A program made the position numbers and the translations under genes. A DNA stretch of 64,000 bases, taken from contig NZ_JADPKA010000095.1 of NCBI RefSeq assembly GCF_023073715.1, positions 62,001 to 126,000 of the forward strand, given 5' to 3'. Within the stretch, counting starts at the first letter, position 1; each line of letters begins with the position of its first letter. The notes beneath the pieces are model-generated. The model did no database searches, was not told where the DNA came from, and saw only the letters and a list, made by a program, of their open reading frames with translations. The stretch is from Bradyrhizobium sp. 164 (GTDB lineage Bacteria > Pseudomonadota > Alphaproteobacteria > Rhizobiales > Xanthobacteraceae). Below, in pieces: positions 43,934 through 53,660 of the stretch.

Positions 43934-45420
43934 ACACAGTCGATATGAAATGCAGGGCAAATCTGGCGACGATGCGAACCTCAGTGGTTCGCGCCCTGTC
44001 GTTTTCGGCCGTCCTCGCGCTGACGCTGAACCCGGCCCTCAGCCCGGTGGTCGCCGCCGACTACCGTCCCGTGGTGCCGGTCGCGGCCGACGGCCAGATG
44101 AACGCGCGTTTCCTCTCGCTCGGCATCGGCAAATCTGTCGTCATCGATCTGCCGCGGGACATCAAGGATGTGCTGGTCGCCGACCCCAAGATCGCCAATG
44201 CGGTGGTCCGCTCGGCGCAGCGCGCCTACATCATCGGCGCCTCGGTCGGCCAGACCAATATCGTGTTCTTTGATTCCGCCGGCCAGCAGATTGCGGCCTA
44301 TGACATCGCGGTCAAGCGCGACCTCAACGGCGCGCGGGCCGCACTGAAGCAGATCCTGCCCAACTCCGACATCCAGATCGACGGCCTCGGCGACGGCATC
44401 GTCCTGACCGGCACGGCTGCGAACCCGCTCGAAGCGCAGCAGGCCAATGATCTCGCCGCGCGACTCGCCGGCGGCGCCGACAAGGTGGTGAACTCGATCG
44501 TGGTCCGCGGCCGCGATCAGGTCATGCTGAAGGTAACGGTGGCCGAAGTCCAGCGCAACATCGTCAAGCAGCTCGGCATCGACCTCTCCGCGAACCTGAA
44601 CTACGGCACCTCCGTGGTGAGCTTCTCCAACTCCAACCCGTTCACGGCCCTTGGCCGCAATCTCGTGGACGGCAACAACCTGACCACGAAATTCGGCGCG
44701 ACGCCGTCCGTGCAGGCCACCCTCCGCGCGATGGAGACCGCGGGCGTGATCCGTACGCTGGCCGAGCCGAATCTCACCGCGATCTCCGGCGAGTCGGCGA
44801 CCTTCATTGCCGGCGGTGAATTCCCGGTGCCGGCAGGCTATGCGTGCGATCCGACCACGCATGTCTGTACCACCCAGATCAGCTTCAAGAAGTTCGGCAT
44901 CTCGCTCAACTTCACTCCGGTGGTTCTGAGCGAGGGCAAGATCAGCCTGCGCGTGATGACCGAAGTCTCGGAACTGTCGAACGAGAATGCGATCACGCTC
45001 TCCCAGGCGGTGACCTCGACGTCGGTGAACTCGCTGACGGTGCCCTCGATCAGGACCCGTCGCGCCGAGACTTCGCTGGAAATTCCCTCGGGCGGCGCGA
45101 TGGCGATGGCCGGCCTGATCCAGCAGCAGACCAAGCAGGCGGTCAGCGGACTGCCGGGGCTGATGCAGCTCCCGATCCTCGGCACGCTGTTCCGCAGCCG
45201 CGACTTCGTCAACAACGCGACCGAACTGGTCGTGATCGTGACGCCTTATGTCGTTCGCGCGGTTGCGCAAAAGGATCTGTCGCGGCCGGATGACGGCTTC
45301 GCCGCGCCTTCCGATCCGCAGGCCGAGCTGATCGGCAACATCAACCGCATCTACGGCGTGCCCGGTCGGACCGAACCGGCCAGAAATTACCGCGGCACCT
45401 ACGGCTTCATCACCGACTGA
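43930..45420 (+). CDS. cpaC: Outer-membrane secretin CpaC (RcpA)
   Basis: 496 residues. A signal peptide (about 1-42) precedes an N-terminal pilus domain ARFLSLGIGKSVVIDLPRDIKDVLVADPKIANAVV, a BON-like region, then the secretin channel with VMLKVTVAEVQRNIVKQLGIDL, the VPSIRTRRAETSLEIPSGG segment and PILGTLFRSRDF near the end. It forms the pore for the Flp pilus. It overlaps cpaB by 4 nt and precedes cpaD by 20 nt. Confidence 0.95.
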   Translation: MNTVDMKCRANLATMRTSVVRALSFSAVLALTLNPALSPVVAADYRPVVPVAADGQMNARFLSLGIGKSVVIDLPRDIKDVLVADPKIANAVVRSAQRAYIIGASVGQTNIVFFDSAGQQIAAYDIAVKRDLNGARAALKQILPNSDIQIDGLGDGIVLTGTAANPLEAQQANDLAARLAGGADKVVNSIVVRGRDQVMLKVTVAEVQRNIVKQLGIDLSANLNYGTSVVSFSNSNPFTALGRNLVDGNNLTTKFGATPSVQATLRAMETAGVIRTLAEPNLTAISGESATFIAGGEFPVPAGYACDPTTHVCTTQISFKKFGISLNFTPVVLSEGKISLRVMTEVSELSNENAITLSQAVTSTSVNSLTVPSIRTRRAETSLEIPSGGAMAMAGLIQQQTKQAVSGLPGLMQLPILGTLFRSRDFVNNATELVVIVTPYVVRAVAQKDLSRPDDGFAAPSDPQAELIGNINRIYGVPGRTEPARNYRGTYGFITD

Positions 45421-45440
45421 AGCGGAACGGGGACTTCAAG

Positions 45441-46175
45441 ATGATCACAAGACCACCCCAGCTTCGCAAACGCGCCATCCGCCTCGGTGGCGCGCTCGTC
45501 GGCATGGCGCTCGCCCTCGGCGGCTGCCAGCACGACGAAGCGGTCACCGCCTCCATTCCCGACGATTACAAGCAGCGCCATCCGATCGCGATCGAAGAGC
45601 AGAACCGCTCGATCGTCGTCTTCGTCGGCCACGCCCGCGGCGGCTTGACCGCCGCCCAGCGCGCCGACGTGATGGGCGTCGCCTCGGCCTGGCTGCACGA
45701 GGGCACCGGCGCGATCCGGATCGACGTGCCATCCGGCACGCCCAACGCACGTCCGGTCGCGGATACCATGCGTGAGATCCAGGCGATGCTGGCGGCGGCC
45801 GGCGTTCCGCCGCGCGGCGTCAACGTTCGCCCCTATCAGCCGGAAGACAAGCGCTTCCTGCCGCCGATCCGGCTCACTTACTCCAAGATCGCCGCGGTCG
45901 CGGGTCCCTGCGGCCTGTGGCCGGAGGACATCGGCCCCTCGATGAAGAACAAGAGCTGGTTCGAGAACAAGGACTATTACAATTACGGCTGCGCCTATCA
46001 GCGCAACCTCGCTGCGATGGTCAACAATCCGTCGGACCTCGAGCAGCCGAGGGCCGAAACGCCGTCCTACATGGCGCGTCGCACCACGCTCCTCGAGAAG
46101 TATCGCAAAGGAACGTCGACGGCGGTCTCCTATCCTGAAGCCGACAAGGCCAAACTCAGCGACACCGGCAAATGA
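45441..46175 (+). CDS. cpaD: Pilus assembly lipoprotein CpaD
   Basis: 244 residues. The lipobox LALGGC near residues 20-25 marks it as a lipoprotein. The CpaD domain is recognised by DDYKQRHPIAIEEQNRSIVVFVG and, later, GPCGLWPEDIGPS and YNYGCAYQRNLAAMVNNPSDLEQPR. It is thought to be a pilotin-like partner of CpaC. It overlaps cpaE by 4 nt. Confidence 0.93.
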   Translation: MITRPPQLRKRAIRLGGALVGMALALGGCQHDEAVTASIPDDYKQRHPIAIEEQNRSIVVFVGHARGGLTAAQRADVMGVASAWLHEGTGAIRIDVPSGTPNARPVADTMREIQAMLAAAGVPPRGVNVRPYQPEDKRFLPPIRLTYSKIAAVAGPCGLWPEDIGPSMKNKSWFENKDYYNYGCAYQRNLAAMVNNPSDLEQPRAETPSYMARRTTLLEKYRKGTSTAVSYPEADKAKLSDTGK

Positions 46176-47440
46176 TCAGCTACGCTCGCCAGCCTCAAGA
46201 AGAGCAGCCGGAGGCCCCACCCCCGCCGGTCGATGAGCATATTGCGCCCTCGCCGCGTGTCTCGGTCCAGGCCTTCTGCGAGACCGTAGAGACCGCTGCC
46301 GCGGTGCAGTCGGCCGGCGAGGATCGCCGTCTCGGCAAAGCCCATCTGAAGATCCAGATGGGCGGCATGGCGGCGGCGATCGAAGCCTATCGCTCCGCCC
46401 CGACACCAAACGTGATCGTGCTCGAAAGCGACGGCCGCAACGATCTCCTGGGCGGGCTCGACCAGCTTGCCACCGTCTGCGACGCCGGCACCCGCGTGGT
46501 CGTGATCGGCCGCATCAACGACGTGATGCTCTACCGCGAGCTGGTGCGCCGCGGTGTCAGCGACTACGTGCTCGCGCCGGTCGGCGCGATCGACGTCGTG
46601 CGCTCGATCTGCAACCTGTTCTCGGCGCCCGAAGCCAAGGCAGTCGGCCGCATCATCGCCGTGGTCGGCGCCAAGGGCGGCGTCGGCGCTTCCACCATCT
46701 CCCACAACGTTGCCTGGGCGATCGCGCGCGATCTCGCGATGGATGCGGTCGTCGCCGATCTCGACCTCGCCTTCGGCACGGCCGGGCTGGACTACAACCA
46801 GGACCCGCCACAGGGCATCGCCGACGCCGTGTTCTCACCCGATCGCGTCGATACAGCCTTCATCGACCGTCTGCTGTCGAAATGCACCGACCATCTCAGC
46901 CTGCTGGCGGCGCCCGCGACGCTCGACCGCGTCTATGACTTCGGCTCCGACGCTTTCGATGCCGTATTCGACACGCTGCGCTCCACCATGCCCTGCATCG
47001 TGCTCGACGTGCCGCACCAATGGTCGGGCTGGACCAAGCGCGCCTTGATCGGAGCGGACGATATCCTGATCGTGGCCGCGCCAGATCTGGCGAATTTGCG
47101 CAACACGAAGAACCTGTTCGACCTTTTGAAGGCCTCGCGCCCCAACGACCGGCCGCCGCTCTACTGCCTGAACCAGGTCGGTGTTCCGAAACGTCCCGAA
47201 ATCGCCGCCACGGAATTCGCCAAGGCGATCGAGAGCCAGCCGATCGCCTCGATTCCGTTCGAGCCGCAGATCTTCGGCTCGGCGGCCAATAACGGGCAGA
47301 TGATTGCGGAGATCTCGGCCAATCACAAGTCGATCGAGATGTTCCTTCAGATCGCCCAGCGCCTGACCGGCCGGAGCGAGACCAAGAAACAAAAGTCGTC
47401 CTTGTTTTCACCCCTGATTGAGAAGTTGCGGGGAAAATAG
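46172..47440 (+). CDS. cpaE: CpaE, MinD/ParA-like ATPase with receiver-like domain
   Basis: 422 residues. The N-terminal half (about 30-150) resembles a receiver fold without a full acidic pocket. The C-terminal half is a MinD-like ATPase with a deviant Walker A, VVGAKGGVGASTISHN near 162-177, in which the usual GKT or GKS lysine is replaced by Ala, common in alphaproteobacterial CpaE. It positions the pilus apparatus at the inner membrane. Confidence 0.93.
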   Translation: MISYARQPQEEQPEAPPPPVDEHIAPSPRVSVQAFCETVETAAAVQSAGEDRRLGKAHLKIQMGGMAAAIEAYRSAPTPNVIVLESDGRNDLLGGLDQLATVCDAGTRVVVIGRINDVMLYRELVRRGVSDYVLAPVGAIDVVRSICNLFSAPEAKAVGRIIAVVGAKGGVGASTISHNVAWAIARDLAMDAVVADLDLAFGTAGLDYNQDPPQGIADAVFSPDRVDTAFIDRLLSKCTDHLSLLAAPATLDRVYDFGSDAFDAVFDTLRSTMPCIVLDVPHQWSGWTKRALIGADDILIVAAPDLANLRNTKNLFDLLKASRPNDRPPLYCLNQVGVPKRPEIAATEFAKAIESQPIASIPFEPQIFGSAANNGQMIAEISANHKSIEMFLQIAQRLTGRSETKKQKSSLFSPLIEKLRGK

Positions 47441-47460
47441 CCGCCGCATGGAGTTGTTAA

Positions 47461-48930
47461 GTGTTCGGTAAGCGTAGCGGAACAGACACCGACCTTCGGG
47501 CTCCCAAGCCCGGCGCCGTGTTGCCCGAGCCTTCCCAGGCTCCGGCGGCAACGGTGTCGCGCGGCCCGCTCCCGCCGGCCGTCGCCTCGCCACCGCTTGC
47601 CCCTGCCAAGGCCCCGCCGCCTCCCGCCATGGAGAGCCGGCGCTCGGACAATTATTACGAGGTCAAGGCGACCATCTTCGGCGCGCTGATCGAGGCCATC
47701 GACCTCGCCCAGCTCGCCAAGCTCGATTCCGAGTCCGCCCGCGAGGAAATCCGCGACATCGTCAACGAGATCATCGCGATCAAGAACATCGTGATGTCGA
47801 TCGCCGAGCAGGAGGAACTGCTCGACGATATCTGCAACGACGTGCTCGGCTATGGCCCCCTCGAGCCCCTGCTCGCGCGCGACGACATCGCCGATATCAT
47901 GGTGAACGGCGCCGGCACCGTCTTCATCGAAGTCGGCGGCAAGATCCAGCGCACCGGAATCCGGTTTCGCGACAACCAGCAGCTCCTCAATATCTGTCAG
48001 CGCATCGTCAGCCAGGTCGGCCGGCGCGTCGACGAATCCTCACCGATCTGCGACGCGCGCCTCGCCGACGGCTCCCGCGTCAACGCTATCGTGCCGCCGC
48101 TCGCGATCGACGGCCCCGCCCTCACCATCCGCAAATTCAAGAAGGACAAGCTGACGCTCGATCAGCTCGTCAAGTTCGGCGCGATCTCGCCGGAAGGCGC
48201 AGAGATCCTCCAGATCATCGGACGGGTCCGCTGCAACGTGCTGATCTCCGGCGGTACCGGCTCGGGCAAGACGACGCTGCTCAATTGTCTGACCAACTAC
48301 ATCGAGCACGACGAGCGGGTCATCACCTGCGAGGACGCGGCCGAGCTCCAGCTCCAGCAACCTCACGTGGTCCGGCTCGAAACCCGCCCGCCCAACATCG
48401 AAGGCGAAGGCCAGGTCACCATGCGCGAGCTGGTGCGCAACTGCCTTCGTATGCGCCCCGAACGCATCATCGTCGGCGAAGTCCGCGGCCCCGAGGCGTT
48501 CGACCTGCTTCAGGCCATGAACACCGGCCATGACGGCTCGATGGGAACGCTGCACGCCAACAATCCGCGCGAGGCGCTGTCGCGCTGCGAATCCATGATC
48601 ACTATGGGCGGCTTCTCTCTGCCCTCGCGCACCATTCGCGAGATGATCTGCGCATCCATCGATGTCATCATTCAGGCCGCACGCCTGCGTGACGGCTCGC
48701 GCCGGATCACCCACATCACCGAAGTGATGGGCATGGAAGGTGACACCATCATCACCCAAGATATCTTCCTCTACGACCTGATCGGCGAAGACGCCAACGG
48801 CAAGATCATCGGCCGGCACCGCTCGACCGGCATCGGCCGCCCGAAATTCTGGGAACGCGCCCGCTATTACGGCGAAGAGAAGCGCCTTGCCGCCGCGCTC
48901 GACGCCGCGGAAGTGGCGCCGACAACGTGA
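47461..48930 (+). CDS. cpaF: Pilus assembly/secretion ATPase CpaF (TadA)
   Basis: 489 residues, GTG start. After a proline-rich N-terminus (about 20-60), it has the VirB11/TadA-type ATPase: N-terminal domain ILAIKN...DICNDVLGYGPLEPLLARDDIADIMVNG, Walker A SGGTGSGKTTLLN (about 264-275), the Asp box, and Walker B-like MRPERIIVGEVRGPEAFDLL. It drives pilin polymerisation from the cytoplasm. It ends 13 nt before tadB. Confidence 0.95.
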   Translation: MFGKRSGTDTDLRAPKPGAVLPEPSQAPAATVSRGPLPPAVASPPLAPAKAPPPPAMESRRSDNYYEVKATIFGALIEAIDLAQLAKLDSESAREEIRDIVNEIIAIKNIVMSIAEQEELLDDICNDVLGYGPLEPLLARDDIADIMVNGAGTVFIEVGGKIQRTGIRFRDNQQLLNICQRIVSQVGRRVDESSPICDARLADGSRVNAIVPPLAIDGPALTIRKFKKDKLTLDQLVKFGAISPEGAEILQIIGRVRCNVLISGGTGSGKTTLLNCLTNYIEHDERVITCEDAAELQLQQPHVVRLETRPPNIEGEGQVTMRELVRNCLRMRPERIIVGEVRGPEAFDLLQAMNTGHDGSMGTLHANNPREALSRCESMITMGGFSLPSRTIREMICASIDVIIQAARLRDGSRRITHITEVMGMEGDTIITQDIFLYDLIGEDANGKIIGRHRSTGIGRPKFWERARYYGEEKRLAAALDAAEVAPTT

Positions 48931-48943
48931 GGAGGTCAGCGTC

Positions 48944-49921
48944 GTGAACATGCAGGTCCTCGCGCTCGCGTTTCTCGCCACGGCCGCCGTCGGCGGCATC
49001 GCCTGGGTCTTCCTCTATCCACTCCTGTCAGGGGAGCGGAAAGCCGAAAACCGCCGCGCGGCGATCGCGCGTGCCGACGCGCCCGCGGCCAAGCAGACCG
49101 AGAAGAGCCAACGAACGCGCCGTGAGCAGGTCGAGACTTCGCTCAAGGATCTCGAGGCGCGGCGCCAGCAGGAGAAGCGGGTTCCGCTCAGTGTCCGCCT
49201 CTCGCAGGCAGGGCTCGACTGGACGGCGCAGAAATTCTGGGTGGTGTCCGCCGTCGTGGCGGGCGTGCTGTTCGCGGCCGCTCTGTTCGTCGGGGGCGGC
49301 CTGCTCGGTGCCGCCGGCCTGGCTTTTGCTGGCGGCTTCGGCCTGCCGCGCTGGGCACTGGGTTTCCTCAAGAAGCGCCGCGAGTCCAAGTTCCTGGCGG
49401 CGCTGCCTGATGCGGTCGACGTGATCGTGCGCGGCATCAAGGCGGGTCTGCCGCTGTTCGAATCGATCAAGGTCGTCGCTGCCGATTCACCGGAGCCGCT
49501 GCGCACCGAGTTCCTCCAGATCATCGAGACGCAGGCGATCGGCATGCCGCTCGGTGAGGCCTGCTTGCGTCTCTATGAGCGCATGCCGCTCCCAGAGGCG
49601 AACTTCTTCGGCATCGTTATCTCGATCCAGCAGAAATCGGGCGGCAACCTCTCCGAAGCGCTCGGCAACCTCTCCAAGGTGCTGCGCGACCGCAAGAAGA
49701 TGAAGGAAAAGATTCAGGCGATGTCGATGGAGGCGAAGGCCTCGGCAGGCATCATCGGCTCGCTGCCGCCGATCGTGATGTTCCTCGTCTATCTCACGAC
49801 GCCGCACTACATCTCGCTGCTTTGGACCCACCCGACCGGCCAGCTGATGCTGGTCGGCTGCGTCGTCTGGATGTCGATCGGCATCATGGTGATGAAGAAG
49901 ATGATCAACTTCGATTTCTGA
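48944..49921 (+). CDS. tadB: Pilus inner-membrane platform protein TadB
   Basis: 325 residues from the GTG at 48944, 8 nt after a GGAGG. An N-terminal membrane helix and a central pair (about 100-145) flank a type II secretion F-domain: FLAALPDAVDVIVRGIKAGLPLFESIKVVA...QKSGGNLSEALGNLSKVLRDRKKMKEKI. A C-terminal pair of helices ends the protein. It is the inner-membrane core of the tad machine, with TadC 9 nt later. Confidence 0.93.
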   Translation: MNMQVLALAFLATAAVGGIAWVFLYPLLSGERKAENRRAAIARADAPAAKQTEKSQRTRREQVETSLKDLEARRQQEKRVPLSVRLSQAGLDWTAQKFWVVSAVVAGVLFAAALFVGGGLLGAAGLAFAGGFGLPRWALGFLKKRRESKFLAALPDAVDVIVRGIKAGLPLFESIKVVAADSPEPLRTEFLQIIETQAIGMPLGEACLRLYERMPLPEANFFGIVISIQQKSGGNLSEALGNLSKVLRDRKKMKEKIQAMSMEAKASAGIIGSLPPIVMFLVYLTTPHYISLLWTHPTGQLMLVGCVVWMSIGIMVMKKMINFDF

Positions 49922-49930
49922 CGGTGCCGT

Positions 49931-50905
49931 ATGGTCGAGTTTCTCGTTTCGAAGCTACATGACGTCCGCTTCATGACCATGCTGCTGGCAGCCATTGCCG
50001 CCAGCGCCACCGTCTATACGCTGGTGATGCCGCTGTTTGCCGGCGAGGGACTCTCCAAGCGCATGAAGGCGGTGGCGAGCGAGCGTGAGCGCCTCCGGCA
50101 GCGCGAGCGCGAGCGCCTCAACAAGAACGAGAAGGTCTCGCTGCGCCAGTCGCCGAAGCAGCTCGTCTCCAAGGTGGTCGAGGACTTCAACCTCACCAAA
50201 TGGCTGGCGCAGGAGGCCGCCCGCGACAAGCTCATCATGGCGGGCTACCGCGGCCAGGCGCCCTACATCACCTTCCTGTTTGCCCGCATGGTCGCTCCGA
50301 TCGCGCTCTTCATCGGTACCGCCATCTACGTCTTCTTGATCGCGCACCTTGAGCAGGCGCTGCCGGTCAAGATCGGCATCTGCGTCGGCGCGGCCTATCT
50401 CGGCCTCCAGGCGCCGATGCTGTTCCTCAAGAACGCGATCTCCAAGCGCCAGCTCTCGATCAAGCGCGCCTTTCCCGACGCGCTCGACCTGCTGCTGATC
50501 TGCATCGAATCCGGCATGTCGGTCGAAATGGCGTTCCGCAAAGTCGCCACGGAGATCGTCGGCCAGTCGATCGCACTGTCGGAGGAGTTCGCACTGACCA
50601 CGGCCGAGCTGTCCTACTTGCAGGACCGGAAGATGGCCTATGAGAACCTGGCGCGGCGCACCGGGCTCGAAGGCGTCAAGTCGGTCTGTCTGGCGCTTCA
50701 GCAGGCGGAGCGCTACGGTACGCCGCTCGGGCATTCCCTGCGTGTCATGGCGCAGGAAAACCGCGACATGCGCATGAATGAGGCCGAGAAGAAGGCCGCT
50801 GCGCTACCGCCGAAACTGACGGTGCCGATGATCCTGTTCTTCCTTCCGGTCCTGTTCGTCGTCATTCTCGGACCGACGGGCATCAAGATCACCGAGCTGC
50901 ACTGA
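49931..50905 (+). CDS. tadC: Pilus inner-membrane platform protein TadC
   Basis: 324 residues. It has the same T2SSF fold as TadB: a first helix at about 12-35, two helices near 115-160, the domain FPDALDLLLICIESGMSVEMAFRKVA...GLEGVKSVCLALQQAERYGTPLGHSLRVMA, and a last helix near the C-terminus (MILFFLPVLFVVILGP). Partner of TadB. It ends the plus-strand pilus genes; tadD converges from the other strand. Confidence 0.93.
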   Translation: MVEFLVSKLHDVRFMTMLLAAIAASATVYTLVMPLFAGEGLSKRMKAVASERERLRQRERERLNKNEKVSLRQSPKQLVSKVVEDFNLTKWLAQEAARDKLIMAGYRGQAPYITFLFARMVAPIALFIGTAIYVFLIAHLEQALPVKIGICVGAAYLGLQAPMLFLKNAISKRQLSIKRAFPDALDLLLICIESGMSVEMAFRKVATEIVGQSIALSEEFALTTAELSYLQDRKMAYENLARRTGLEGVKSVCLALQQAERYGTPLGHSLRVMAQENRDMRMNEAEKKAAALPPKLTVPMILFFLPVLFVVILGPTGIKITELH

Positions 50906-50943
50906 CGCGAGAGACCCCCGCGCGCGGTCCAAGATCAGGCCGA

Positions 50944-51756
50944 TTAATCGGGCTGGCCGAGCGAGGCGACCGGCGTCCGCTTCGGCGCCCCGCGCGGAGC
51001 GTCGTTGCGGTTCAGCATTTCCTTGAGATAGGCGACATTGGCCGCGGCCTGGTCCGGCGGCAGGTCCGCCTTCACGATGGTCTCGGCTTCGGCGAAGCGC
51101 CCTTGCAGGCCGACGACCAGACCGAGATTCTGCCGCACCCGGGCGCTCGCGCGCGGCGAAGCGTAAGCCTGTCGCAGCGCCTCTTCGGCCTTGGGCAGGT
51201 TCCTCGTCAACATGTAGGACAGGCCGAGATTGGAGAGGACGCCGGGATCACCTGGTGCGATCTTCAGGGCGCTCGCATAATAGGAGCGCGCCTCGTCGTG
51301 CCGGCCCATCTGGTCGAGCGCAGTACCTTGCACCGAGAGCAGGCGCCAGTCCGGATTGTCGGGCGAATGCGCCTTCGACAGCACGTCGAAGGCCTGCTGG
51401 AAATTGCCGTTGTCGGCGAGCGCGCGGCCGTACTGGGCGAGCAGCGCCTTGTTGCCGGGATTGGCGATGGTCGCCTGCTCGAGCACGGCGGCGGCCTGGG
51501 CACGCTGGCCATTGGCGCGCAAGGCCTGACCATAGGCGAGCGCGGCGTCAGCATCCTTGGGATTGGCGCGATAGCGCTCGCCATAGACTTCGGCAGCGCG
51601 CGCGGGATCGGCCGGAGCGGCTTCCGCCCGCGGCCCGACCGAGCCCGTGACCTCGGAGAGCTTCGACATGCCCGTGCAGCCGCCGAGGCCCATGGCCAAC
51701 GCCGCGACCAGCGAGGTGGACGCAAGAAGCCGGGCAAGACTGAACCGTTGACGCAT
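50944..51756 (-). CDS. tadD: TadD-type TPR lipoprotein
   Basis: 270 residues. The lipobox LAMGLGGC near 20-27 predicts lipidation. The body is built of tetratricopeptide repeats: AAEVYGERYRANPKDADAALAYGQALRANG, and the similar units around 80-200 such as ALDQMGRHDEARSYYASALKIAPGDPGVLSNLGLSYM. TadD is needed for Flp pilus assembly in other bacteria. It is convergent with tadC, 38 nt away. Confidence 0.9.
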   Translation of the reverse strand: MRQRFSLARLLASTSLVAALAMGLGGCTGMSKLSEVTGSVGPRAEAAPADPARAAEVYGERYRANPKDADAALAYGQALRANGQRAQAAAVLEQATIANPGNKALLAQYGRALADNGNFQQAFDVLSKAHSPDNPDWRLLSVQGTALDQMGRHDEARSYYASALKIAPGDPGVLSNLGLSYMLTRNLPKAEEALRQAYASPRASARVRQNLGLVVGLQGRFAEAETIVKADLPPDQAAANVAYLKEMLNRNDAPRGAPKRTPVASLGQPD

Positions 51757-51884
51757 GACACTTTGACTCTCGAGCCGATTGATCGAGCCGAACGCGCCAG
51801 CAATAGACTGTTAACCCTAACGGCCAGTTAACACCGACGAGTGGGAGATACGAGAGCTTCCCGACGGCGGTTTCGTCCCGCCGG

Positions 51885-52088
51885 TCAATATTCGATGGCA
51901 AGTCGCTTGCGGATTTCATCGACGCGTTTGTCCAGCGCATCGAACCGCGCATGGACGGAGCGGTCGTGCAGATAGAAGACGTAGCCGCCGGCAAGGAACG
52001 CGAAGATCCAATGATGATGCTCGACATAGCCGAAAATCGCCTCAACGGCCTGGCCGATGAATGTGACTACGCTCCACACAAATTCCAT
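51885..52088 (-). CDS. Small membrane protein with C-terminal coiled coil
   Basis: 67 residues from the ATG at 52088, preceded by GGGAGG. A first part MEFVWSVVTFIGQAVEAIFGYVEHHHWIFAFLAGGYVFYL contains two hydrophobic stretches; the end HDRSVHARFDALDKRVDEIRKRLAIEY is an amphipathic helix likely to be a coiled coil. No family name is known to me. The strong ribosome site argues for a real gene. It lies between tadD and the aminopeptidase gene, on the opposite strand to the latter. Confidence 0.7.
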   Translation of the reverse strand: MEFVWSVVTFIGQAVEAIFGYVEHHHWIFAFLAGGYVFYLHDRSVHARFDALDKRVDEIRKRLAIEY

Positions 52089-52286
52089 TGCATCCTCCCG
52101 GCAGGCGTCCTCGGCCGCCGGCGATTTCCATATCTGGCGGCCGTGCTCGGAACCTAGCATGGCCCCCTCGCTGCGAGTAGCGGCTCGCTGAACGGTGACA
52201 GCAAAGCCGATTGCGGCGGCGCCGAAACTCTGCGAAGTCTCGTCCGTTCGTACGACCCGCTTGATCTGACGATCCGGACCCGCCAA

Positions 52287-53660
52287 ATGCCTTCTGTCTT
52301 CGAGACGTCGCCCACTGCCATCCCGATCACCTTCGTCACCAAATCGAGCTGGGATCAGGTCGCCGAGGCGCTGCCGGCGGCGCAGCGCCAGTTCGCGGCC
52401 GCGAGTGCCTTTGCCGCCAAGCCTGGCGGCTATCTCGCGCTGCCCGCGCCGGACGGCGCAATTGCACAGGTGCTGTTCGGCCTCGAGGACGAAGGCGCCA
52501 GATCGCGCGACCTGTTCCGGCCGGGCGCCCTGCCTGGGCTGCTGCCGCCGGGCACCTACCGTTTTGCCAATTCACCGCACGATGCACGGCTGGCGGCGCT
52601 GGCCTTCGCGCTCGGCAGCTACCGCTACGCCCGCTACCGCAAGGCTGACAGGCCCGGCGTCCGGCTGGTGCCGCCTGATGGCGTCGACGCGACCGAGATC
52701 GATCGCGTCGCCGACGCGGCGATGCTGGCACGCGATCTCATCAACACGCCGGCCAACGACATGGGACCAGAGCAGCTCGCCGCCGCCGCGCAGGCGCTCG
52801 CCGCCGAATTCGGCGCAAGCTTCGCCTGCACCATCGGTGACGATCTGAAGACGAATTTTCCGCTGATCCATGCCGTCGGCATGGCCTCTAGCCGTGCGCC
52901 GCGACTGATCGACATCGGCTGGGGCGATCCGGCTCATCCCAAGGTGACGCTGGTCGGCAAGGGCGTCTGCTTCGACACCGGCGGACTCGACCTGAAGCCG
53001 TCGAGCGGCATGCTGATCATGAAGAAGGACATGGGTGGCGCCGCCAATGTGCTGGCGCTCGCAGGCATGGTGATGGATGCGAAGCTGAAGGTCCGATTGC
53101 GCGTGCTGATTCCGGCCGTGGAGAACGCGGTCGCCGGCAACGCCTTCCGCCCCCTCGACATCTTCACCTCGCGCAAGGGCATCACGGTCGAGATCGGCAA
53201 TACCGACGCGGAAGGCCGCCTCGTCCTCGCCGACGCGCTGGCGCTGGCCGATGAGGAAAAGCCGGAGCTGCTAATCGATTTGGGCACGCTGACCGGCGCG
53301 GCACGCGTTGCGCTGGGGCCGGATCTACCGCCTTTTTACACCAATGATGAGACGCTGGCGGCCGATGTCGCGCGTTGCGCGGTAAGGGAGAACGATCCGT
53401 TGTGGCGCATGCCGCTGTGGCCGCCTTACGATGCCTGGCTGGACTCCAAGACGGCGACCATCACCAATGCCCCGTCGGGCGGCTTTGCCGGCTCGATCAC
53501 CTGCGCGCTATTCCTGCAACGCTTCGTCGAGCATGCCAGGAGCTGGCTGCATGTCGACATCTACGGCTGGACGCCGTCGGCGAAGCCGGCGCGGCCGGAG
53601 GGCGGCGAGTGCCAGGCTGCGCGCGCTCTCTATTCATTGCTGAGTGAGCGCTATGCATGA
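52287..53660 (+). CDS. M17 leucyl aminopeptidase family protein
   Basis: 457 residues. A dizinc cytoplasmic aminopeptidase. The catalytic domain (about 165-450) shows the metal-binding VGKGVCFDTGGLDLKPSSGM, MKKDMGGAANVLALAG and the family signature NTDAEGRLVLADAL. The N-terminal domain is about 150 residues and less conserved. It overlaps the NlpC/P60 gene, so the two are probably translated together and may share peptide turnover. Confidence 0.92.
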   Translation: MPSVFETSPTAIPITFVTKSSWDQVAEALPAAQRQFAAASAFAAKPGGYLALPAPDGAIAQVLFGLEDEGARSRDLFRPGALPGLLPPGTYRFANSPHDARLAALAFALGSYRYARYRKADRPGVRLVPPDGVDATEIDRVADAAMLARDLINTPANDMGPEQLAAAAQALAAEFGASFACTIGDDLKTNFPLIHAVGMASSRAPRLIDIGWGDPAHPKVTLVGKGVCFDTGGLDLKPSSGMLIMKKDMGGAANVLALAGMVMDAKLKVRLRVLIPAVENAVAGNAFRPLDIFTSRKGITVEIGNTDAEGRLVLADALALADEEKPELLIDLGTLTGAARVALGPDLPPFYTNDETLAADVARCAVRENDPLWRMPLWPPYDAWLDSKTATITNAPSGGFAGSITCALFLQRFVEHARSWLHVDIYGWTPSAKPARPEGGECQAARALYSLLSERYA

